From Candidatus Coprousia avicola (lineage in GTDB: Bacteria; Actinomycetota; Coriobacteriia; Coriobacteriales; Coriobacteriaceae), in NCBI GenBank assembly GCA_018715125.1, contig DVMF01000041.1, positions 27,885 through 91,884 on the forward strand: a stretch of 64,000 nucleotides of DNA, written 5' to 3'. Shown here in pieces: positions 56,799 to 64,000 of the stretch. The notes below the pieces were generated by a model that was given only the letters and a program-made list of their open reading frames with translations, had not been told where the DNA came from and made no database searches. Position numbers and translations under genes: made by a program. Every line of letters begins with the position of its first letter. Within the stretch, counting starts at the first letter, position 1.

Positions 56799-59216
56799 CT
56801 AGAGGGTCATGTTGGGATCGGCATCGACGGAGAAATCGGAGAAATCGCCCTCAGCGAACTTGCGACGCGCCACCTCGGCGATCATCGCCGCGTTGTCCGT
56901 GCAGGCGTTTCGCGGGGGCAGCGTCACGCGGACACCGCGCCGGCCGAGTTTGTCGACGAGCATCTGGCGCAAGTGCGGGTTGGCCGCCACGCCGCCGCCG
57001 AGGCAGTATTCGCGCGCGCCCGTCTGCTTGAGCGCATCCCATGCCTTCTTGAACTGCACGTCGAAGACGGCCGCTTCGAACGATGCCGCGAGATCGGGCA
57101 AGTGGATGGTGCGCCCCGCCGCCGTCTCCTGCTCGATGTAGGTCACGACCGCGGTCTTGAGGCCCGAGAGCGAAAAGCGGTAATCATGGCTGTGCATCAT
57201 GGCACGCGGGAACGCGATGGCCTGAGGGTCCCCCTCTTCGGCCAGGCGCGAGATGACAGGACCGCCCGGGTAGCCGAGACCGAGTGCCTTGGCCACCTTG
57301 TCAAACGCCTCGCCGACCGCATCATCGAGCGTCTCCCCCAACACCTCGTAGTCGCCCCAGGCGCGCACGTGGACGAGCATGGTGTGCCCGCCCGAAACAA
57401 GCGTGAAGATGAAGGGCGGCTTGAGGTCGGGCTGGGCGAGCAGGTTGGCAAACAGATGCCCCTCGAGGTGATTGACCGTGATGAGCGGCTTTGCGGCACC
57501 GTATGCGAGGCCCTTGGCAAACGCCACGCCCACCACCAGCGCGCCGACGAGCCCCGGACCCTGCGTGACACCCACGGCCGCAAGCTCGGCAGGCGCGAGC
57601 GCGCCGCCCGTCAGGCCCAAGGTGGCCGCCGCCTCCTCGAGCGCCTCATCGACCACGCCCACGATGACCTCGACGTGCTTGCGCGAGGCGATCTCGGGCA
57701 CCACGCCGCCGAAGCGCGCATGGAAGTCGATCTGCGTCGAGACCTTGTTGGCAAGAAGGCGCCCCTCAGCGTCGATGATGGCGGCCGCGGTCTCGTCGCA
57801 CGAGCTCTCGATAGCGAGAATGGGCTTGCAGCGCGCAAGCTCCGCCTGCTCGTCGGGCGTGCGGGCGGGCGCCGGCTGCGGCCAAGCGCGGCGCACGGCG
57901 GCCGTCGGCTCCGGCGATGCGGCGTCAACGGGCAGCACGAGCGGCAGCGGTGCCGTCATGACCACGGCGTCCGCCCCCGGTCCGTAATAGTTGCGCCGCA
58001 CGCCCGCCTCAGTGAAGCCGAGCGCGGCGTAGAGCCGGCGAGCGGGCTCGTTGCCCGCCTCGACCTCAAGCGACGCCGTCGTGCAACCGAGCATCTGCGC
58101 ATCGTAGCTCACTTGGGCGAGAAGCCGTCGGGCGATTCCCGCGCGACGGCGCGCGGGCGCGACCGCCACATCGAGAATCTGCACGTCGCGATCGACGATC
58201 ATGCCGCCGGCGATACCGATGAGCTCGCCGTCATCATGGGCGACCCACCAGCTGCGCGGCACCGCGGCCGCCGGCGAGAGCTCCTCTAGAAACTGAGCGG
58301 CCGTCCAAGGCGTATGCGCCGCCCCCGCAAAGCACGCGGCCTCGAGTGCCGCCGCCGCCTCCGCGTCGGCCGCCCCGAGGGGGCGGTACTGCAAATGACG
58401 CCCCGCAAGCTCATCTGCCACGCCCGTCGCCTGCGCCGACGGGCTCTCGGCAAGCCCCAGGCGCTTGCGCTCGTTTTCCTCGGCATCCGAGAGACGCGTG
58501 TAAATGGGCAGCACGAGCGCCGGGTCACCATCGCCGAGCGCCGCGGGGCCGCCCGCCGCCGCAGCCGCGCGCACGATGCCCTCACCCGTCGGCCACCAGA
58601 GGTCGCGCTCGAGGGCATGCTCCATCAGGCCCGCCTCGTGGAACAGCTTGCCATAGCGCACGAGGCCGTCCCCCGTGAGCTGGAGCTCCTCGGCATCGGG
58701 GCGCGCCGCCCAGACGGCCGCGGCATCAGCCGCCTTGACCACCTGCTCGCGCTCGAACAGACGCGTGACGCCGGCATCCTCGATGCGGTACAGCGCCGGA
58801 TACACCTCGCCGCGCATGGCATCTGCCGCAACGGCCACCAGACCGCGCGCCCCCGCGCACCACGCGCGCCACGCCGTCGCATCCAACGTCGAGACGCCCG
58901 CCAGCGGAACCATCGCCCCGCGCGCCAAGCCCTTGGCGGTCGAGATGCCGATGCGCACGCCGGTAAACGACCCCGGGCCGCGACCCACCAGCACGGCATC
59001 GATATCCCCCAGCGCCAGCCCCGCCGCGGCGAGAGCGGCATCCAGCGACCCGATGAGCTCGACATTCGCATGGCGCCGGCATAGATGGTCGCCCGAGGCG
59101 AGCACGCGCACCGCCGGCACCGCGGCGCCGGTCCCGTCCAACTCCGCCACGCATACCGCCAGCATGTCCGTCGACGTGTCGATTGCCGCCACGCGCATCC
59201 GTTTGCTCATCACCAT
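56799..59216 (-). CDS. TsaB-RimI-TsaD triple fusion (t6A biosynthesis + ribosomal-protein N-acetyltransferase)
   Basis: TsaB '[20 protein letters not shown]...[22 protein letters not shown]'; GNAT '[50 protein letters not shown]'; TsaD '[19 protein letters not shown]...[16 protein letters not shown]...[23 protein letters not shown]...SGGHTMLV'. One continuous 805-aa ORF. Confidence 0.95.
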   Translation of the reverse strand: MVMSKRMRVAAIDTSTDMLAVCVAELDGTGAAVPAVRVLASGDHLCRRHANVELIGSLDAALAAAGLALGDIDAVLVGRGPGSFTGVRIGISTAKGLARGAMVPLAGVSTLDATAWRAWCAGARGLVAVAADAMRGEVYPALYRIEDAGVTRLFEREQVVKAADAAAVWAARPDAEELQLTGDGLVRYGKLFHEAGLMEHALERDLWWPTGEGIVRAAAAAGGPAALGDGDPALVLPIYTRLSDAEENERKRLGLAESPSAQATGVADELAGRHLQYRPLGAADAEAAAALEAACFAGAAHTPWTAAQFLEELSPAAAVPRSWWVAHDDGELIGIAGGMIVDRDVQILDVAVAPARRRAGIARRLLAQVSYDAQMLGCTTASLEVEAGNEPARRLYAALGFTEAGVRRNYYGPGADAVVMTAPLPLVLPVDAASPEPTAAVRRAWPQPAPARTPDEQAELARCKPILAIESSCDETAAAIIDAEGRLLANKVSTQIDFHARFGGVVPEIASRKHVEVIVGVVDEALEEAAATLGLTGGALAPAELAAVGVTQGPGLVGALVVGVAFAKGLAYGAAKPLITVNHLEGHLFANLLAQPDLKPPFIFTLVSGGHTMLVHVRAWGDYEVLGETLDDAVGEAFDKVAKALGLGYPGGPVISRLAEEGDPQAIAFPRAMMHSHDYRFSLSGLKTAVVTYIEQETAAGRTIHLPDLAASFEAAVFDVQFKKAWDALKQTGAREYCLGGGVAANPHLRQMLVDKLGRRGVRVTLPPRNACTDNAAMIAEVARRKFAEGDFSDFSVDADPNMTL

Positions 59217-59237
59217 GTATCGACTCTTTCCTGCCTG

Positions 59238-59744
59238 TCAGCTTGTCGCGCGAACCACGGCATCATCGATGGATGCCGCTAGCGCCTCCGCTCGCGCGCC
59301 GTGGGGTTCAAGCGCGATAGTGCGCGCCTCCGGCTTGTCCGGCACGCGCGAGATCACGACGCCAAGATAGGCGTCGGTAAGCTCGTCCTGAAACTGCTCG
59401 CCCCACTCGAGCAGGCAAACCCCCTCGTACCCAAGCACGTCATAGATGCCCGTGTCCTCCAGCTCATAGGCGTGCTCCAAGCGGTACAGGTCAAAGTGAA
59501 ACAGGGGGATCCGCCCGCCGTCGTGCACCGCCATCAGGGCAAACGTGGGGCTCGTCACCGGATGCCCGTCGCCGAGCCCCCGAGCCACGCCCTTGGTGAG
59601 ATGGGTCTTGCCCACCCCGAGGCCGCCGGTAAGCACCGCGACGTCGCCCTCGGCAAAGCAGGGCGCCATGAGCTCGCCCAGCCGCTCCGTATCGGCCGCG
59701 GCGCCACTCTGATAGACGCCCGCCGCCGAGCGCACGAGCGCCAT
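59238..59744 (-). CDS. tsaE: tRNA t6A biosynthesis ATPase TsaE
   Basis: 'VAVLTGGLGVGKTHLTKGVARGLG', 'PLFHFDLYRLEHAYELEDTGIYDVLGYEGVCLLEWGEQF'. Confidence 0.95.
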   Translation of the reverse strand: MALVRSAAGVYQSGAAADTERLGELMAPCFAEGDVAVLTGGLGVGKTHLTKGVARGLGDGHPVTSPTFALMAVHDGGRIPLFHFDLYRLEHAYELEDTGIYDVLGYEGVCLLEWGEQFQDELTDAYLGVVISRVPDKPEARTIALEPHGARAEALAASIDDAVVRATS

Positions 59745-59745
59745 G

Positions 59746-60417
59746 TCACTCACCAACCCGGGGCAGATGCTCTGCAGGGGCGTCACCGGCCGATTCCGCC
59801 ACGGCGGGAGCCGTGCCCGCAGGATGGCGCATCAGATAGTCGCCGAGCATGCGGAAGTCCGCCTCAAGGAGCTCTTGCCACTTGGGGTTGCGGAGCGCCG
59901 CCGCGGGGTGGAACGTGGGCATGACCACGAAGCGCCCCATCTGGTGGAAGCGTCCGCGCAACCGCGTGATGCCGATCTCGGTCTTGAGCACGAAATGCGT
60001 TGCCGGGTTGCCGAGCGTCACGATGATATCCGGCCAGATGCTGCGAATCTGCTCGCGCAGAAACGGCGAGCAGGCGAGCACCTCGTCGGGCTTGGGATCG
60101 CGGTTTCCCGGAGGACGGCACTTCAGCACGTTCGCGATATAGATATCCTCGCGGCGCAGGCCCGCGAGCGCGAGTATGCCGTTGAGGTTCTCGCCTGCCC
60201 GGCCCACAAACGGCTCTCCCTGGAGATCTTCGTTCCGCCCGGGCGCCTCCCCCACAAACAGCACCCGCGCGTGCGGGTTGCCCACGCCAAACACGATATT
60301 CGTGCGCGTTTGGCAGAGCTCGCAAAGACGGCAGTCGCCCAAAACCGCTCGGATCTCGTCAAGCGACACCTCGCGCGGCCCCTGATGCTCGTGACCGGGA
60401 ATATGCATGACGCCCAT
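59746..60417 (-). CDS. Uracil-DNA glycosylase, family 4
   Basis: 'CRLCELCQTRTNIVFGVGNPHARVLFVGEAPGRNEDLQGEPFVGRAGENLNGIL', 'VLKCRPPGNRDPKPDEVLAC'. Confidence 0.95.
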   Translation of the reverse strand: MGVMHIPGHEHQGPREVSLDEIRAVLGDCRLCELCQTRTNIVFGVGNPHARVLFVGEAPGRNEDLQGEPFVGRAGENLNGILALAGLRREDIYIANVLKCRPPGNRDPKPDEVLACSPFLREQIRSIWPDIIVTLGNPATHFVLKTEIGITRLRGRFHQMGRFVVMPTFHPAAALRNPKWQELLEADFRMLGDYLMRHPAGTAPAVAESAGDAPAEHLPRVGE

Positions 60418-60444
60418 GCGTCCTCCTCTCGCCGCCGCGCGGCG

Positions 60445-61596
60445 CTACACGTACACCTTCTCGAGCCGCATCCCAAAGCCGCAGGCAACCTCGTAGTTGA
60501 TCGTCCCACGGAGCGCGGCCATCTCATCCATGGTGATCTCGGCGTCGCCGTCCCGGCCGATGATGGTCATGAGGTCGCCGTGCTCGGCCTCGGGCTGCGG
60601 ATGCGCCGGGTTCTGCTGAATGGCGACCATGCACTGGTCCATGCAGATGTTGCCCACCTGGCGCTGACGGCGTCCGCGGTAGAGCACCTCCATGCGATTG
60701 GAGAGCGTGCGGGCGAGACCGTCGGCATAGCCGATGGGCAGGGTGCAGATCTGAACCGTCGTGCGCGGCACACGGTAGGTAAAGCCGTATCCCACGCCCT
60801 CGCCCATCGCAGGATGCGTCGTGCGCGTCACGCGCGCCCGCACGCTCATGACGGGTGCGAGCTCGATGCGGCCGCGCGCGCTCTCGCAGGGCGCGAGTCC
60901 GTAGAGGCCGATGCCCACGCGCACCATATCATAGTGAGATGCCGGGTCGAAGATGGTTGCCGGGGTGTTGTCGCAGTGCACGGTACCGCATGCGAGCCCC
61001 GCGTCCTTAAGGGCGCCGACGGCCTCGTCGAAACGCTTGCGCTGCAACTGGTAATCCCAGCCGTCCGGATCATCGGCCGTGGCGAAATGAGTGAATACGC
61101 CGTCGCAGGCGAGCCCGCGATGGAAATCGATGCTCCGACGGAACTCCACCGCCTCCGTACAGGGCACGCCGATGCGGTTCATGCCCGTTTCGATAGCGAG
61201 ATGGTACCGCCCGACGGTACCCGCCTGCACGGCGCACTCACCATAGGCGAGGGCGAACTCCACCGTATAGACCGTGGGCATGATGGCATGCGAGAGCAGC
61301 GCCGGAATCGCCTCGATCGGCGGCTCGGCCAACACGAGAATTGGCTGCGTGATACCCGCCTCGCGCAGCTTGATTCCCTCCAGCACCGTGGCGACGGCGA
61401 ACATGTCCGCTCCCGCCTGTGCCATAATCTGGCAGCATTCCGCTGCCCCATGGCCATAGGCGTCGGCCTTAACCACGCAGCACAGACGCTCGCGCCCGCG
61501 CAGCAGCCGCCGAAAGGCGCGCACGTTTTTACGGAGCGCCCCGCGATCGACCTCGACCCACGCCCAGCGCGTCTCAGGCTCCCTACACAGCGCCAT
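60445..61596 (-). CDS. alr: Alanine racemase
   Basis: 'CCVVKADAYGHGAAECCQIMAQAGADMFAVATVLEGIKLREAGI', 'MSVRARVTRTTHPAMGEGVGYGFTYRVPRTTVQICTLPIGYADGLAR'. Confidence 0.95.
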   Translation of the reverse strand: MALCREPETRWAWVEVDRGALRKNVRAFRRLLRGRERLCCVVKADAYGHGAAECCQIMAQAGADMFAVATVLEGIKLREAGITQPILVLAEPPIEAIPALLSHAIMPTVYTVEFALAYGECAVQAGTVGRYHLAIETGMNRIGVPCTEAVEFRRSIDFHRGLACDGVFTHFATADDPDGWDYQLQRKRFDEAVGALKDAGLACGTVHCDNTPATIFDPASHYDMVRVGIGLYGLAPCESARGRIELAPVMSVRARVTRTTHPAMGEGVGYGFTYRVPRTTVQICTLPIGYADGLARTLSNRMEVLYRGRRQRQVGNICMDQCMVAIQQNPAHPQPEAEHGDLMTIIGRDGDAEITMDEMAALRGTINYEVACGFGMRLEKVYV

Positions 61597-61601
61597 GTCC
61601 C

Positions 61602-63224
61602 CTACGCCTCCTTGGCTGACGAGGCGACCTCGTTCTCAAGACCGCCGATCACCTCTTCTGTCATGAGGCGCATGGCGTCCCCGATGCAGTCAATGAGGTC
61701 GGTTGCGATCAGGCTTTTCTCACCAAAACGCTCGGCCGCGGCAAAGCCCGTGTAGGAGTGAAGGGCCACCGCATAGGATGCGAGCAGCTCCCACGCCTCG
61801 ATACGGTCGCGGTTGAGCGCGGTGGCACCGGCGATGATACCCGCCAGCACATCGCCCGAGCCGGCCGTGGCGAGCGATGCCGGCCCCGAGAGCGGGAGGA
61901 GCACCTTCTCGACGCCGACAACGGCTGTCGTCGGGCCCTTCGCTACCACAATGAGGTTGTCCGACCCAACGCCCCACACGATACGCTGCGCCGCGTCCAT
62001 CGCCTCCGCCAGATTCCCGACCGCGTCCTCGTGCACGAGGCGGGCGAGCTCACCGTAATGCGGGGTCATGATAAGGGGCGCCTCGCGGCGGTATAGCTCC
62101 GGCGTGGCGTCGATGCCGTCGATGGCAACGGCAGCCAGGCAGTTCAGGGCATCGGCGTCGAGCACCAATGGCACATCGAGCGCCAAGAGGCTCGTCACCA
62201 CGCCCATGGCGCCTGCCGACGTAGTCATACCCGGACCGCAGAGCACGCAACCGTACCGGGAGGCGAGCTCGCTTACCTGCATCGGCGCCGCAGCGCCAAA
62301 GGCCCCGCGAGAGTCGGCGGGCATGGCGAAGACCGGCACCGAGGGCAGCGCCAAGCGAATGAGGTTCGCGCACGGCTCGGGAGCGGCCACGGCCACATAG
62401 CCCGCACCGGCGCGCGCAGCCGCTTTGGCGGCCATAATGGCAGCTCCGGGGTACTGCGCCGAGCCGGCGACCACAAGCACCGAGCCCCTCGTGTACTTGT
62501 TGATATCCGAGGGGAGCGGCTCCAGATAGTCGATGAGATCGTCAGCGTCGACATGCTCCGCCGCATGAGAAACGTCTCCGATGACCTCGTCGAGCTTCTC
62601 GTAGAGCTCGCCGCACACCACCTCGCCCGCAAAATCTGGACCAGAGGCGCTGAACAGGCCGATTTTTGGTGCAAACATCGTGGCGGTCACATCGGCGCGC
62701 ACGCAGGTACCAGCCACCGCGCCCGTCTGCGCATCAAGGCCCGAGGGCACGTCCACCGAAACGACCGTTGCCCCCGCCTCGTTGAGAGCGTCGATCCAAA
62801 TATTGAAGGGCGGACGCAGCGCTCCGTGAAACCCGGTGCCCAAGATCGCATCGAGAACGACATCGGCCTTGAGAATCAACTCAGAGAGCTCATCTCGCGA
62901 GGGACCGACGTACACGGTGACGTCTCGGCCTGCCGTGCGCCGCGCAACGTGGCGCGCAAGTGTCGCCGGAATCTCATCGGGCTCAACGGGAGACACCACA
63001 TCGACGGCAATCCCCTTCTGAGAAAGGATATCGGCCGCAACCCAACCGTCTCCCCCGTTATTGCCGAACCCCGCAAGGACCAGCACATGCTTGGGGGAGA
63101 GCCGCTCGACCTGTGCGGCGGCGAACTCGCCCGCAAGCTCCATGAGCTCGGCTTTAGAGGTTCCCTGCTTCTCGATGATATCTTCTAGCTCGCGAACTTC
63201 ATCACAGCTGAGAATCGGCTTCAT
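61602..63224 (-). CDS. Bifunctional NAD(P)H-hydrate epimerase / ADP-dependent NAD(P)H-hydrate dehydratase
   Basis: 'VLVLAGFGNNGGDGWVAADIL' (epimerase) and 'LMTPHYGELARLV...VVAKGPTTAVVG...TAGSGDVLAGIIAGATA' (dehydratase). Confidence 0.95.
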   Translation of the reverse strand: MKPILSCDEVRELEDIIEKQGTSKAELMELAGEFAAAQVERLSPKHVLVLAGFGNNGGDGWVAADILSQKGIAVDVVSPVEPDEIPATLARHVARRTAGRDVTVYVGPSRDELSELILKADVVLDAILGTGFHGALRPPFNIWIDALNEAGATVVSVDVPSGLDAQTGAVAGTCVRADVTATMFAPKIGLFSASGPDFAGEVVCGELYEKLDEVIGDVSHAAEHVDADDLIDYLEPLPSDINKYTRGSVLVVAGSAQYPGAAIMAAKAAARAGAGYVAVAAPEPCANLIRLALPSVPVFAMPADSRGAFGAAAPMQVSELASRYGCVLCGPGMTTSAGAMGVVTSLLALDVPLVLDADALNCLAAVAIDGIDATPELYRREAPLIMTPHYGELARLVHEDAVGNLAEAMDAAQRIVWGVGSDNLIVVAKGPTTAVVGVEKVLLPLSGPASLATAGSGDVLAGIIAGATALNRDRIEAWELLASYAVALHSYTGFAAAERFGEKSLIATDLIDCIGDAMRLMTEEVIGGLENEVASSAKEA

Positions 63225-63795
63225 CGGCTTCCTCCAGATCCCCCGCGGGCGCAACATCACCCGTCACTTCGTCTGCCTCAGTGAGTACATCAAGCGTTTC
63301 AAGCTGTCCAGTCTGCAAACGTTCTAGCTCATCCAAAACAGAACGCGCTTCTTTAAAGGAGCGCGCGAGCTGAGCGCGCTCGTCATCACCGCGACGCTTT
63401 GGGACGGGCCGAGCGTCCTCGGTGATCGTCATGGCATTCGCGACAGCGAGCCCTGCCGTGTGCGAGAGCGATAGGGCGATCTCGACGATACCAAGCTCTT
63501 CCGCAACCTCCCGCGCGCGCCCGGAAAGAACCGCAAGGGGACGGCCCTGGGCGTCGCGAGTGACTGACACGTCAGCCAAGCCAATGCCCTGAGAAAACCC
63601 TGTGCCGAGAGCCTTGAGAACCGCCTCGCGCGCAGCAAAGCGCGCAGCATAATGAACCGCAGGCCGAGAGCTGGCCTCACAGTACGTCCGCTCTTCCTCC
63701 GTGAAGACGCGTCGCACAAACGAGGGCGTCTTTTGTATAACGCGCTCCATGCGTGCGATCTCAACGATATCGACTCCGATACCCGCCTGTGCCAT
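63202..63795 (-). CDS. acpS: Holo-[acyl-carrier-protein] synthase with about 70-aa C-terminal extension
   Basis: 'GIGVDIVEIARMERVIQKTPSFVRRVFTEEERTYCEASSRPAVHYAARFAAREAVLKALG', 'VEIALSLSHTAGLAVANAM'; acidic C-terminal tail overlaps the nnrE/D start. Confidence 0.92.
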   Translation of the reverse strand: MAQAGIGVDIVEIARMERVIQKTPSFVRRVFTEEERTYCEASSRPAVHYAARFAAREAVLKALGTGFSQGIGLADVSVTRDAQGRPLAVLSGRAREVAEELGIVEIALSLSHTAGLAVANAMTITEDARPVPKRRGDDERAQLARSFKEARSVLDELERLQTGQLETLDVLTEADEVTGDVAPAGDLEEADEADSQL

Positions 63796-63908
63796 ACGAC
63801 CGTCCTCCCCTCTGAAGCGCAACCACAAACTACCAACGATAGTGTAGCTGCAAAGCGCCCCCCGCGGGGCCGGCTCCCCGGGAACCACACGGCCCCGGTA
63901 TACGCGAA

Positions 63909-63928
63909 AGGGGCCCCGGAGGGCCCCT
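63909..63928. terminator. Terminator-like hairpin AGGGGCCC-CGGA-GGGCCCCT
   Basis: Perfect 8-bp stem, 4-nt loop; weak T/C-rich flank, orientation uncertain. Confidence 0.5.
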
Positions 63929-64000
63929 CTTCAGCGCTTCTGTCGGACGGCCCGGTGCCGTCCACCGGTCAGCGGCGCCCTGCTCTCCCACGGGCTAGCC

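Noticed and set aside
1-64000. Search for prophage, integrase, transposase, toxin-antitoxin or defence genes
   Set aside because: No ORF in the supplied track shows recognisable motifs for these; the tRNA-Arg at 56621-56696 has no adjacent integrase or duplicated attachment sequence that I could see.

Overview
GC-rich window with the character of a Coriobacteriia (Collinsella-like) chromosome. This lineage call is an inference from codon bias and gene content; no search was run. Three blocks are visible. (1) About 1-25 kb and 39-54 kb form an accessory plant-glycan/glycoside utilisation region. It holds three PTS EIIBC permeases, two GH78-type alpha-L-rhamnosidases, DUF4038/DUF5060-type glycosidases, a large GH106-like hydrolase, an esterase next to a DUF1593 protein, a ROK kinase and an MFS transporter. 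It also holds a LacI-controlled set of isomerase, split transketolase and FGGY kinase, and a rhamnose set (RhaD, AraA/FucI-like isomerase, RhaB), with BglG/PRD, TetR, LacI and AraC regulators. (2) About 25-39 kb is core: recR, ybaB, dnaX, then a Ser/Thr kinase / FHA / PP2C / SEDS-PBP / PASTA-kinase cluster in which the RodA/FtsW-type protein and the class B PBP form a single 971-codon ORF. (3) About 54-64 kb is core: a Y-family polymerase flanked by LexA-like boxes, tRNA-Arg(CCT), a TsaB-RimI-TsaD triple fusion, TsaE, a family 4 UDG, Alr, NnrE/NnrD and AcpS. The least explained sequences are a 42-bp tandem palindromic GTATAC array (43067-43288, plus an outlying pair) whose units differ almost only by transitions, a 120-bp imperfect palindrome with 15-bp perfect ends (18070-18189), and an SOS-box-controlled unknown gene divergent from the Y-family polymerase. 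I did not see a clear-cut new defence or mobile system.
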